A stretch of DNA of 35,157 bases from the NCBI GenBank assembly GCA_018266765.1, contig JAFDZU010000066.1, positions 1-35,157 on the forward strand, in the 5' to 3' direction. Origin of the DNA: Bacteroidota bacterium (GTDB lineage: Bacteria; Bacteroidota; Ignavibacteria; Kapaibacteriales; UBA961). The notes under the pieces are model-generated. The model was given only the letters and a program-made list of their open reading frames with translations. It was not told the origin of the DNA and did no database searches. The position numbers and the translations under genes are program-made. Of the stretch, positions 8,448 through 15,606 are shown piece after piece (position 1 is the stretch's first letter; each line of letters opens with the position of its first letter).

Positions 8448-8544
8448 GTTAGTATTTATTTCAAGGTGGTTGTTATAACTCCCTTTCAACAATAGTAACA
8501 ATAAAAACACATAAGAATATCGGTTATAACAACTGACCTGACGG
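8448..8544 (+). repeat. Left copy of ~100-bp imperfect direct repeat flanking the island
   Basis: It aligns collinearly with 10718-10819. Shared blocks in order are GTTAGTA, a purine-rich AAgGTG, TTATAAC, CTTTCAA, CGGTTrTAACAA and GACCnGAC. Distances between blocks agree within a few bases (73 versus 77 bases from GTTAGTA to CGGTT). Both copies are in the same orientation. Confidence 0.6.
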
Positions 8545-8716
8545 ATATGTTGTAAGCCCGATAGACAAATAAAATTCAATAAATAAACCGTAATTAATTG
8601 AATGTTAAAACCAGACAGATACAGTCAATCTTCGGATGTTTCAGAAGGTTTTACATCAAACAAGTAGTGGTATAAGTAAGTTATAAGCACACCTAATAAC
8701 ACAGACAGTCTAACAA

Positions 8717-9292
8717 ATGGAAAATATAATCAAGCATTTTGAAAAGTATCTACCACTGGACGACAAGGAAAAAGAAGCTTTAACAAGTCGTTTGACTAAG
8801 CGTAAAATAAAGCGTAAGCAATACATTTTACAAGAGGATGACGTTTGTAAATACTTTACTTATGTAGTAGAAGGGTGCTTTAAAATGTATGGCGTAGATA
8901 ATTCAGGCAAAGAACATAATCTGTTGTTCGTTGCTGAAGACGATTGGGTTGCTGACATAGACAGCTTACATAAGGAGAAACCTTCCAAGCTATATATTGA
9001 AGCGATTGAACCATCTACTATTCTTCAACTTTCTAAAGGTGATCTATGGTATTTATTTACCAACTATCCAAAATTTGACAGGAATTTTCGTGTAATTATT
9101 GAAGATAAATACATTGAACTCCAAAATCGCTTACTGCAAACATTTAGTACCACTGCCAATGAACGATATGAAAGTTTTTTGGAGCAATATCCGAACTTAT
9201 CCAACAGATTGCCTAACACACAAATTGCATCTTATCTTGGCATTACCCCCGAATTTCTTAGTAAAATAAGGAACGAAAGGATTAGCAAATAA
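8717..9292 (+). CDS. Crp/Fnr-family transcriptional regulator
   Basis: A 191-residue regulator with an N-terminal cyclic-nucleotide-binding-type beta roll (about residues 10-115: KRKIKRKQYILQEDDVCKYF, VVEGCFKMYG, SKLYIEAIEPSTILQLSK). A linking helix follows (~120-150) and then a C-terminal helix-turn-helix (about 165-188: LPNTQIASYLGITPEFLSKI). It lacks the Cys set of Fnr and the full cAMP-contact motif of E. coli CRP, so its ligand is unknown. This form is common in Bacteroidota, where such regulators often stand next to small redox or stress genes they may control. Two plus-strand genes follow after 117 bp. It lies within the repeat-flanked island, suggesting horizontal arrival. Confidence 0.9.
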   Translation: MENIIKHFEKYLPLDDKEKEALTSRLTKRKIKRKQYILQEDDVCKYFTYVVEGCFKMYGVDNSGKEHNLLFVAEDDWVADIDSLHKEKPSKLYIEAIEPSTILQLSKGDLWYLFTNYPKFDRNFRVIIEDKYIELQNRLLQTFSTTANERYESFLEQYPNLSNRLPNTQIASYLGITPEFLSKIRNERISK

Positions 9293-9335
9293 TCTTACCC
9301 TTAAACTACATTAAGACTATTTCTTAAACTTGTTT

Positions 9336-9368
9336 ATTGGCTTAGACAATTCATTCATCGTATTTTTG
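9336..9368 (+). promoter_or_regulatory. Candidate Bacteroidota-type promoter for the oxidoreductase gene
   Basis: TATTTTTG at 9361-9368 fits the Bacteroidota -7 consensus TAnnTTTG. ATTG at 9336-9339 is a plausible -33 element with 21 bases between. The next ATG is at 9410. Based on motif matching only. Confidence 0.35.
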
Positions 9369-9409
9369 TATTGTAAATTTTGACATAAAACAAATTCAAT
9401 ACAAAAGAT

Positions 9410-10078
9410 ATGAATACTTTAAATTCAGAAACAGCCGTAGCCATTATTGGGCTTGGTAACATAGGTAAAGCCATTGCGACAAATCTTGTAAAAGGCAATC
9501 ATTCTATAATTCTTGCTTCAAGAGATAACGAGAAAACAAAAGTATTGGCAAGACAGTTGGGCAACCTTGCAACAGCTAGCGAAATAGCCTATGCAATAAA
9601 AGAAGCAGATGTAATTATTCCTGCAATTTATTTCAACGCCTTAAAAGAGTTTTTCAAAAACTATTCAACTGAATTGGAAGGAAAAATAATTGTTGATGTA
9701 TCTAATCCTATAGCTCCAAATGGAAATGGTGGTTTCAAAAAAATTATTGGAGAGAGTGAATCGGCTGGAAAAATTCTATCTGATTTAATTCCTAAAAATG
9801 CTAAGCTAATTAAGGCTTTTGGAACTTTGGGTGTTGGTTCACTATTAAATGCTGCATTTAATGAACCCGATAAAAAAGTTCTTTTTTATGCCTCCGACAG
9901 CACTAACAGCAACCAACAAATTGAAGAGCTTATTACAAGCAGTGGTTTCGTGCCATTCAACGTCGGGGGTATAGACCAATCTATCAAAATAGAAGTATTT
10001 GGCGACCTACACGAATTTGGAGCATTGGGCAAACCAGTAACACTTGCCGAAGCAAAAAGTATAATTTCTCACTTTTAA
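9410..10078 (+). CDS. NADP oxidoreductase, coenzyme F420-dependent-like (NAD(P)-binding protein)
   Basis: A 222-residue protein with an N-terminal Rossmann fold: AIIGLGNIGKAIATNLVKGN carries the GxGxxG dinucleotide loop near residues 16-21, and SRDNEK follows the second strand as in NADP-preferring relatives. DVSNPIAPNGNGG and a later KAFGTLGVGSL are typical of the F420-dependent NADP reductase family (FNO/Npd group), which in organisms without F420 are mostly uncharacterised reductases. FGDLHEFGALGKPVTLAEA near the C-terminus is also a family trait. The gene lies between the Crp/Fnr regulator and a SnoaL-like lipoprotein (9 bp downstream). The trio looks like a regulated redox or detoxification unit. 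Confidence 0.85.
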   Translation: MNTLNSETAVAIIGLGNIGKAIATNLVKGNHSIILASRDNEKTKVLARQLGNLATASEIAYAIKEADVIIPAIYFNALKEFFKNYSTELEGKIIVDVSNPIAPNGNGGFKKIIGESESAGKILSDLIPKNAKLIKAFGTLGVGSLLNAAFNEPDKKVLFYASDSTNSNQQIEELITSSGFVPFNVGGIDQSIKIEVFGDLHEFGALGKPVTLAEAKSIISHF

Positions 10079-10087
10079 AATAACACA

Positions 10088-10573
10088 ATGAAACATTTAG
10101 TAATTTCCACAATGGTACTTATATCATTAGTATCTTGCCAAAACGAAACTAAAAATCAGTCAAACAATTCAACACAAAACAATATGGAACAGTCAACAGA
10201 AAAATCAGCAATTGAAAAACTACTTTTGTCTTACCGTGATGCCTTAAACGCATCCGATGTGAATAAAGTGTTGCCACTTTATACAACCGATGGCGTATTT
10301 ATGCCGTCCAATGCTCCCTCTGCAATCGGACAAGAACAAATAAAAGGTTCTTATGAGTTTGTTTTTAAAACTATTCAATTAAAGATAGAATTTTTCATAG
10401 ACGAAATTGTGGTAACCGGCGATTATGCTTTTGCAAGGACAACCTCTAAAGGCACTACTTTAATTCACGCCAACGGAGAAACAGTAGCAGAAGAAAATAG
10501 AGAACTTTTTGTTCTTCATAAAACAAATGGACAATGGAAAATAAGCCGTTATATGTTTAACAAAATGAAATAG
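10088..10573 (+). CDS. SnoaL/DUF4440-like (NTF2 fold) lipoprotein
   Basis: A 161-residue protein with a lipoprotein signal: hydrophobic segment ending in ISLVSC, with the lipidated Cys at residue 17, followed by an Asn/Gln/Ser-rich linker (to about residue 40). The C-terminal ~120 residues have the NTF2-like fold of the SnoaL/DUF4440 (SgcJ/EcaC) group: AIEKLLLSYRDALNASDVNK, LYTTDGVFMPSNAPSAIGQE, DYAFARTTSKGTT, RELFVLHKTNGQWKISRYMF. Members are small cone-shaped barrels that bind or isomerise hydrophobic molecules; the substrate here is unknown. It begins 9 bp after the oxidoreductase stop, so the two are co-transcribed. A membrane-anchored partner of a cytosolic reductase is unusual. Confidence 0.85.
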   Translation: MKHLVISTMVLISLVSCQNETKNQSNNSTQNNMEQSTEKSAIEKLLLSYRDALNASDVNKVLPLYTTDGVFMPSNAPSAIGQEQIKGSYEFVFKTIQLKIEFFIDEIVVTGDYAFARTTSKGTTLIHANGETVAEENRELFVLHKTNGQWKISRYMFNKMK

Positions 10574-10591
10574 GCAGACAAGAAGCGCTGC

Positions 10592-10724
10592 CTATAACAG
10601 TGGTTTTTGCATTAGGCGGGGTTTCGTGCTTCGTTTGACTTTTTCTGCATATATTTGCGTTCGGTTTTTCATATTAAGTGCAGTGGTAAAATTCCGCCTG
10701 TACGCAAAGCCGGAATCGTTAGTA
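10592..10724 (+). repeat. attC-like imperfect palindrome (integron-cassette recombination site candidate)
   Basis: Two arms surround a ~74-base centre (10620-10693). TAAC 10595-10598 pairs with GTTA 10718-10721, TTTGC 10606-10610 with GCAAA 10704-10708, and GGCGG 10615-10619 with CCGCC 10694-10698, with unpaired spacers between the blocks. Separated short paired boxes with a variable centre, immediately after a gene, are the layout of attC sites. The outer boxes deviate from the strict RYYYAAC/GTTRRRY consensus. No integrase is visible in the window. Confidence 0.5.
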
Positions 10725-10819
10725 GTTCTCCTTAAAGTGAATTATTATAACCGTCTTTCAAACACTAATCCAAATAGAAAAAATGGAAGAAGGTCGGTTG
10801 TAACAAGCCGACCAGACAG
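10718..10819 (+). repeat. Right copy of ~100-bp imperfect direct repeat
   Basis: Same orientation and block order as 8448-8544. It begins exactly at the GTTAGTA that closes the attC-like palindrome. Near its end GGTCGG (10792-10797) and CCGACC (10808-10813) form a small perfect stem. Confidence 0.6.
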
Positions 10820-10824
10820 AAAAT

Positions 10825-10862
10825 AAAAAAGCCCACAACGTATGAAGTAAGTGGGCTTTTTT
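10825..10862. terminator. Bidirectional terminator between the island and adk
   Basis: GCCCAC 10831-10836 pairs with GTGGGC 10851-10856, flanked by A6 on the left and T6 on the right. It can stop both the plus-strand island transcript and the minus-strand adk transcript. Confidence 0.85.
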
Positions 10863-10882
10863 AAATAACGATGTGAAGGATT

Positions 10883-11428
10883 CTATAAAATATCGTCTAT
10901 TCTCTCATACACTTCCTCAACATCGGCATTACCATCTATTGTCGTTAATTTTCCACTGTTAGTATAATAATTGAGCAATGGTGCGGTTTGATTATTATAA
11001 ATTTCCAGACGGTGACGAATGACATCTTCAGCATCGTCTTTGCGACCTCGCTTGAGCATACGATTTACAATTTCTTCGTTTTCTACGTTGATATTAATCA
11101 CCCGATAAATTTCCTTTTGGGTTTCTTGGAGAATTACATCGAGTGCCTCTGCTTGGCTTTGGTTGCGAGGGAAACCGTCGAGAATACATCCGTTTGCAAA
11201 TTCAGGTTTGCTGAGAGCTTCTTTTACAATACCGGTAACTATTTCGTCAGAAACAAGTTTACCGGATTCTACAATTTTTTTAGCAACGATACCGAGTTCA
11301 GATTGGGAGGCGATAGCTCTTCGGAGAGCATCTCCGGTGGATAAATGGGGTATATGTTTTCGTTCTGCAAGAAGTGCGGCTTGCGTTCCTTTGCCCACAC
11401 CGGGCGCACCAAATAACACAATAATCAT
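10883..11428 (-). CDS. adk: Adenylate kinase
   Basis: A 181-residue cytoplasmic enzyme that converts ATP + AMP to two ADP. The P-loop GAPGVGKGTQ is at residues 7-16. The AMP-binding STGDALR segment (about 30-36), GCILDGFPRNQSQAEAL (about 80-96) and the LID-region RGRKDD with the following DVIRHRLEIY are all present. The LID is short and without zinc-binding cysteines, so this is the short form, common in Bacteroidota-like lineages. The start ATG is the only one fitting the P-loop position. It follows the symporter gene on the same strand after 161 bp and is ended by a bidirectional stem-loop. Confidence 0.97.
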   Translation of the reverse strand: MIIVLFGAPGVGKGTQAALLAERKHIPHLSTGDALRRAIASQSELGIVAKKIVESGKLVSDEIVTGIVKEALSKPEFANGCILDGFPRNQSQAEALDVILQETQKEIYRVININVENEEIVNRMLKRGRKDDAEDVIRHRLEIYNNQTAPLLNYYTNSGKLTTIDGNADVEEVYERIDDIL

Positions 11429-11589
11429 TCATTCTCCATTAGATAATAGTCAAAGTAAGAGCGGGGAATTGAAATTAACAGTCATTTAGTATTCCGCTTC
11501 TATTTTGTTTTTTCAAAAATACATATAAAACCTAAAACAGCAGACAGTTGGATAGATACTATTCAAATTTAATCATCTTTCAGCACTTT

Positions 11590-12951
11590 TTATCCAAGCG
11601 CTTGCGCATCAGCAAAGGCGAATTCGCCTTCGGCAATGTCGAGAGCTTTTTCGTTTGGAGTGCCGAAGACCGACGCACGCTCATCATCAAATTCACCTTC
11701 CCAACGTGCCACAACCACCGTTGCGAGGCAATTACCCAGTAAATTAACGGAAGTTCGCGCCATATCCATAAGTTCATCCACGCCAAAGATAACGGCAACG
11801 CCAACTGCACCAATTCCTGCCGGAAGTTCGGGAATACTATTAAGAGTAGCGAGTAATATCACCAGTGAAGCCCTTGGCACAGCCGCAACTCCTTTTGATG
11901 TTATCATCAGCGAAAGCATCAGCATTATTTGCTGTCCAATGGAATAATGAAACCCCGGAGTGGTTGTTTCGACCGCTTGAATTACAAATACCGATGCCAT
12001 CGCAAGATATAATGTTGTTCCGTCAAGATTAAAACTATAACCCGTCGGCATTACAAAACCTACAATCCTTTTCGGTACTCCTAATCGTTCCATCACTTCC
12101 ATTGCTTTCGGCAGAGCAGATTCACTACTTGTCGTCACAAAAGCTATAGTAAATGGCTCCTGAACAGCTCGTAAAAATTGTTTGATTGGTACGCGGGCAA
12201 TGAGTGCCACTGTTCCCAACACCAACACGACAAACAAAATAAGAGTTATATATAACGAACCAATTAGTAATCCTAAATTCTTCAATACTTCCAATCCTTG
12301 ATGTCCGATTGTTGCGGCCATAGCTGCCCCCACGCCAAATGGAGCGAACATCATAACATAATTGGTGAACTTGAACATAACCTGAGCAAGCGACTCGCAA
12401 AACCGAAGGATTGGCTTCCCTTTTTCGCCGACAGCAGAAACTGCCATCGCAAATAAAATAGAGAATGCAACGATTTGCAGTACATCACCGCGAACCATAG
12501 ATTCAATAACACTCGAAGGGAAAATATGAACAATAGTTTCAATGAGCGACTTCGGGTGATTTTGAGCAATAGTTCCGAGTGTGCTGGTATCAGCGTTGAG
12601 AATGACACCCGCACCCGGACGAATGATATTCACTACTGCAAGACCGAGAAATAATGCAATTGTTGTTACAATTTCAAAGTACAAAATAGACTTTGCACCC
12701 ATTCTTCCAATTTTTTTTAAATCTCCGCCACCGGCTATTCCAACGACTATTGTCGAGAATATCAAGGGCGCAATTATTGATTTAATTAAATTCAGAAAAA
12801 TATCGCGTAAGAAAGAAATTTCTTTTCCAAAGTTTGGGAAAGCCCATCCAACAATTAACCCGACAACCAACCCTGCAAGAATTTGAGTTGTGAGCGAGAA
12901 TTTCCACCATTTTTTAATTGCCGTTCCGGTCGTTTCCTGTGCTGTACTCAT
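11590..12951 (-). CDS. Dicarboxylate/amino acid:cation symporter (DAACS family, GltP/DctA-like)
   Basis: A 453-residue inner-membrane transporter that takes up glutamate, aspartate or C4-dicarboxylates with H+ or Na+. After a short cytosolic start, TM1 is at about residues 22-40. Re-entrant loop HP1 carries TTSSESALPKAMEVMERLGV (about 275-295), and the unwound TM7 carries PTGYSFNLDGTTLYLAM, the hallmark substrate and cation site. HP2 and TM8 follow (SKGVAAVPRASLVILLATL, then DELMDMARTSVNLLGN with the conserved Asp and Asn). Length and motifs are complete. A 40-residue acidic C-tail (from ARWEGEF) is cytosolic. It lies 43 bp after pheS, unrelated in function. The exact substrate cannot be decided from sequence alone. 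Confidence 0.93.
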   Translation of the reverse strand: MSTAQETTGTAIKKWWKFSLTTQILAGLVVGLIVGWAFPNFGKEISFLRDIFLNLIKSIIAPLIFSTIVVGIAGGGDLKKIGRMGAKSILYFEIVTTIALFLGLAVVNIIRPGAGVILNADTSTLGTIAQNHPKSLIETIVHIFPSSVIESMVRGDVLQIVAFSILFAMAVSAVGEKGKPILRFCESLAQVMFKFTNYVMMFAPFGVGAAMAATIGHQGLEVLKNLGLLIGSLYITLILFVVLVLGTVALIARVPIKQFLRAVQEPFTIAFVTTSSESALPKAMEVMERLGVPKRIVGFVMPTGYSFNLDGTTLYLAMASVFVIQAVETTTPGFHYSIGQQIMLMLSLMITSKGVAAVPRASLVILLATLNSIPELPAGIGAVGVAVIFGVDELMDMARTSVNLLGNCLATVVVARWEGEFDDERASVFGTPNEKALDIAEGEFAFADAQALG

Positions 12952-12994
12952 ACTTTTAGATTTTGAGTTTGATTAATTCAATTGTTGATTAAAG

Positions 12995-14011
12995 CTAAAA
13001 TTGTTCTAAAACACGAACATCATTTTCATATAATAAACGAATATCGTCAATTCCTGTTCGGAGCATTGTAACACGTTCGATACCGAATCCAAAAGCGTAT
13101 CCGCTGTAAATTTCGGGGTCAATCTTGCAGTTTTTTAAAACAGTAGGATGTACCATACCACAGCCGCATATTTCTAACCAACCTGAATATTTACATATGC
13201 GGCATCCCTTACCATTACATAAATAACATGAAATATCAACTTCAGCACTTGGTTCGGTAAACGGGAAATATGAAGGACGAAATCTAAATTTAGAACCGGA
13301 TCCGTACATTTCTTTTGCAAATGTTATAATTGTTCCTTTGAGTTCGGCGAAGGTAACATTCGTGTCAATACACAAACCCTCAACCTGATGAAATTCAGCA
13401 AGAGAACGCGCGCTGATAGCTTCATTACGGTAAACCCTACCGGGCATAACCGAGCGAAACGGTGGCGTTTGTGACTGCATCAATCGAATTTGAACGGATG
13501 AAGTATGCGTTCTGAGCAGTAAATCACTGCGTTCATCTTTTATAAAGAAAGTATCTTGCATATCGCGTGCAGGATGATCGGGCGCGAAGTTTAGTGCTTC
13601 AAAATTATGATAATCATCTTCTAAATCGGCAGATTCCGCTACCGAAAACCCCATTTTACAAAAAACAGATAAAATTTCGTCGAGTGTCTGCATTACAGGA
13701 TGTACACTTCCCTGTTTGTTTCTTCTTCCGGGAAGGGTTACATCGAGTTTTTGCGTTTGAATTTTTGGTGTGTCATACTCGCTTTTCAATTGTGCGAATT
13801 CATTTTCAGCAAAAACGCGAAGTAAATTGAGTTCTTTACCGACAGCCGGTTTATCTTCTTTTGGAACATCACGAAGTCGCTCCATGAGTGCTGTGAGCGT
13901 TCCTTTTTTAACAAGATGAGCGAGGCGGAATTGTTCGAGAGATTCGGGTGAAGATATAGCAGAAAGTTGGGATTCAATGAGAGTACGGAGTGTACTTATT
14001 TCGTTCAGCAT
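12995..14011 (-). CDS. pheS: Phenylalanyl-tRNA synthetase alpha subunit
   Basis: A 338-residue class II aminoacyl-tRNA synthetase subunit that, with PheT as an alpha2beta2 complex, charges tRNA-Phe. The N-terminal coiled-coil for tRNA contact covers about residues 1-85. Catalytic core motifs are GSVHPVMQTLDEI (about 100-112), motif 2 PGRVYRNEAISARSLAEFHQ, the FPFTEPSAEVDI strand, and motif 3 AFGFGIERVTMLR near the C-terminus. The Cys-rich insert CYLCNGKGCRICKYSG (about 260-275) is frequent in this lineage. It lies behind rplT, separated by a strong terminator. pheT is not adjacent: the next gene is a symporter, so the beta subunit must be encoded elsewhere. Confidence 0.97.
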   Translation of the reverse strand: MLNEISTLRTLIESQLSAISSPESLEQFRLAHLVKKGTLTALMERLRDVPKEDKPAVGKELNLLRVFAENEFAQLKSEYDTPKIQTQKLDVTLPGRRNKQGSVHPVMQTLDEILSVFCKMGFSVAESADLEDDYHNFEALNFAPDHPARDMQDTFFIKDERSDLLLRTHTSSVQIRLMQSQTPPFRSVMPGRVYRNEAISARSLAEFHQVEGLCIDTNVTFAELKGTIITFAKEMYGSGSKFRFRPSYFPFTEPSAEVDISCYLCNGKGCRICKYSGWLEICGCGMVHPTVLKNCKIDPEIYSGYAFGFGIERVTMLRTGIDDIRLLYENDVRVLEQF

Positions 14012-14055
14012 GATGATTTAATTGAAATTAAAATTGTATAATATTGAATTACTAC

Positions 14056-14092
14056 AAAAAAGCAAAGGGCGTTCATCGCTGAACGCCCTTGC
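14056..14092 (-). terminator. Rho-independent terminator after rplT, upstream of pheS
   Basis: A perfect 11-bp stem (14065-14075 with 14080-14090, loop TCGC) is followed on the minus strand by a T tract complementary to A6 at 14056-14061. It separates the infC-rpmI-rplT message from pheS, whose start lies about 45 bp further on. Confidence 0.9.
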
Positions 14093-14113
14093 AACTTACA
14101 AAAAATCTGAAAT

Positions 14114-14461
14114 CTAACCTACTGCTTTGGTAACAATAGCCGCAAAAACTGCGGGTTGATTCATCGCCATATCAGCAAGGATTTTACGATTTATCGAAAT
14201 ATTTTTTTGTTTAAATGCGTTCATCAGTTTGGAATATGTAGTGCCGTTTAAGCGTGCGGCAGCATTTATCCGTACAATCCACAAACTACGAAACAGCCGT
14301 TTTTTACGGCGGCGGTCGCGGTAAGCGTGTGATAAACCTTTTTCAATATGGTTTTTGGCAATTGTCCAAACTTTACTTCGAGCTCCCCAATAACCTTTAG
14401 CAAGTTTTATAAACTTACGGCGACGGCGGTGGGAAGCTACTTTATGTGTAGAACGTGGCAT
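14114..14461 (-). CDS. rplT: 50S ribosomal protein L20
   Basis: A 115-residue ribosomal protein that binds 23S rRNA early in large-subunit assembly. The very basic N-terminus ([20 protein letters not shown]) and [40 protein letters not shown] and [15 protein letters not shown] are diagnostic. Full length. Third gene of the conserved infC-rpmI-rplT operon, 89 bp after rpmI. In many bacteria L20 represses this operon by binding its own leader; nothing in the window proves that here. A strong terminator follows. Confidence 0.98.
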   Translation of the reverse strand: MPRSTHKVASHRRRRKFIKLAKGYWGARSKVWTIAKNHIEKGLSHAYRDRRRKKRLFRSLWIVRINAAARLNGTTYSKLMNAFKQKNISINRKILADMAMNQPAVFAAIVTKAVG

Positions 14462-14550
14462 GACGTTACTCCTATAAAAATTAAGATGAGGGCAAAGGGA
14501 GAGCTTCTAAAATTCCCCTTCACCACAAAAATAGAAATTTTGCTGCTATT

Positions 14551-14748
14551 TTAGCGCAGAGCAAGAGCGCGTTGTATGAGCTTCATATCCGCTGTGTCAA
14601 TAAGACCTGATTGACGTAAGTTACGTTTACGTTTACGAGTTTTTGACGTAAGGATATGGCGCACATAAGCATGATTACGGCGGATTTTTCCGCTACCTGT
14701 AACGGTAAAGCGTTTTTTCGAGCCGGATTTTGTCTTCATTTTTGGCAT
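14551..14748 (-). CDS. rpmI: 50S ribosomal protein L35
   Basis: A 65-residue basic ribosomal protein. The start [20 protein letters not shown], then [20 protein letters not shown] and the C-terminal [15 protein letters not shown], are the standard L35 signature. It lies between infC (73 bp upstream) and rplT (89 bp downstream) in the conserved order and is presumably co-transcribed with both. Confidence 0.97.
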   Translation of the reverse strand: MPKMKTKSGSKKRFTVTGSGKIRRNHAYVRHILTSKTRKRKRNLRQSGLIDTADMKLIQRALALR

Positions 14749-14821
14749 AATACACCTAAGATTAAATAAAATTATACTACAAGAGAATTATCAAACTTAC
14801 AAAAGAAATAGTGAATTGAGC

Positions 14822-15445
14822 TTATTCGCCTTCCTTCTTTTTCTTTACTTTTTCGGGAGCAAGTGTAACTGAAAGCGAGCGTCCTTCGGAATGAATCGGC
14901 TGGTCAATTTTGGAATAATCCGCAAGTGCAACCACAAACCGCTCTAATAAAGCTAAACCAATTTCTTGATGGACAATTTCACGCCCTTTGAACATTACAG
15001 TTGCTTTTACTTTATGTCCATCTTCAAGAAAATCAATTGCATGACGGGTCTTGAAATCAAAATCATGGGTATCGGTACGCCATTTAAAGCGAACTTCTTT
15101 GAGAAGTTGCTGATGTTGTTGTTTCTTTTGCTCTTTTTCACGTTTTTGGAGTTCGTAAAGGAACTTACCATAATCAATGATTTTGCAAACAGGTGGCGCG
15201 GCTTGGGGAGCAATCTCCACCAAATCTTTTTCTTCAGCATTCGCCAAATCTAATGCTGCTGCCGTATTCATTATGCCAAGCATCTTACCGTCTTCATCTA
15301 CGACACGCACTTGCGGAACACGAATATCTTCGTTTACTTTGTGTGCGCGTGCTTTATCTTGCGGACGATTTTTGGCATAGTCTCTGCCCATCGGTGAGCC
15401 ATACGGTCTCGGAACAAACGGTTTTTTCAAATAAAATATACTCAA
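14822..15445 (-). CDS. infC: Translation initiation factor IF-3
   Basis: IF-3 binds the 30S subunit, keeps it apart from 50S and checks start-codon choice. The N-terminal domain is visible as VNEDIRVPQVRVVDEDGKML (about residues 37-56), the linker helix as DYGKFLYELQKREKEQKKQQ, and the C-terminal domain as LKEVRFKWRTDTHDFDFKTR and VKATVMFKGREIVHQEIG. The longest reading starts at TTG 15445 and gives 207 residues, with an in-frame TAA just upstream. IF-3 is well known for rare start codons, but the first ATG (residue 19) is a workable alternative giving a more usual length. First gene of infC-rpmI-rplT, divergent from lysS. Confidence 0.95.
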   Translation of the reverse strand: MSIFYLKKPFVPRPYGSPMGRDYAKNRPQDKARAHKVNEDIRVPQVRVVDEDGKMLGIMNTAAALDLANAEEKDLVEIAPQAAPPVCKIIDYGKFLYELQKREKEQKKQQHQQLLKEVRFKWRTDTHDFDFKTRHAIDFLEDGHKVKATVMFKGREIVHQEIGLALLERFVVALADYSKIDQPIHSEGRSLSVTLAPEKVKKKKEGE

Positions 15446-15606
15446 TAATTAACAAAACGTGGTTTCTGGAAGCACAAAAATACTTGCTATTCAAGTAATA
15501 TCAAAACATTCTGAATCTTTTTTTGCAATTTAATGGAAATTATCCTACTTTGCGGCGCATTTTCAACGTTTACAATACAATTTTCCATTTTTCTCTTAAA
15601 ATTTTT

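Larger units (their letters stand above)
8259..8716. other. Gene-poor 458-bp stretch left of the accessory island
   Basis: Between the T9SS-cargo start and the Crp/Fnr start there is no complete gene. It holds the possible truncated ORF tail (8293-8446), the left copy of the ~100-bp direct repeat (8448-8544), an imperfect inverted pair ATCGG/CCGAT around 8519-8562, and then about 150 bp of AT-rich leader. No tRNA or attachment-site tRNA fragment was recognised. Confidence 0.6.

Noticed and set aside
8448-10819. Complete transposon or insertion sequence
   Set aside because: No transposase or integrase frame and no terminal inverted repeats were found; the flanking repeats are direct, fitting a cassette-like unit better.
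10626-10826. 66-codon open frame on the plus strand after the SnoaL gene
   Set aside because: It lies across the attC-like palindrome and the direct repeat, and reads as non-coding repeat sequence.
11636-12886. Several plus-strand open frames opposite the DAACS symporter gene
   Set aside because: Shadow frames; the minus strand has a full-length transporter with all family motifs.
15523-15606. 28-codon N-terminal extension of lysS
   Set aside because: The extra residues do not resemble LysRS, whereas the ATG at 15607 gives the usual start [12 protein letters not shown].
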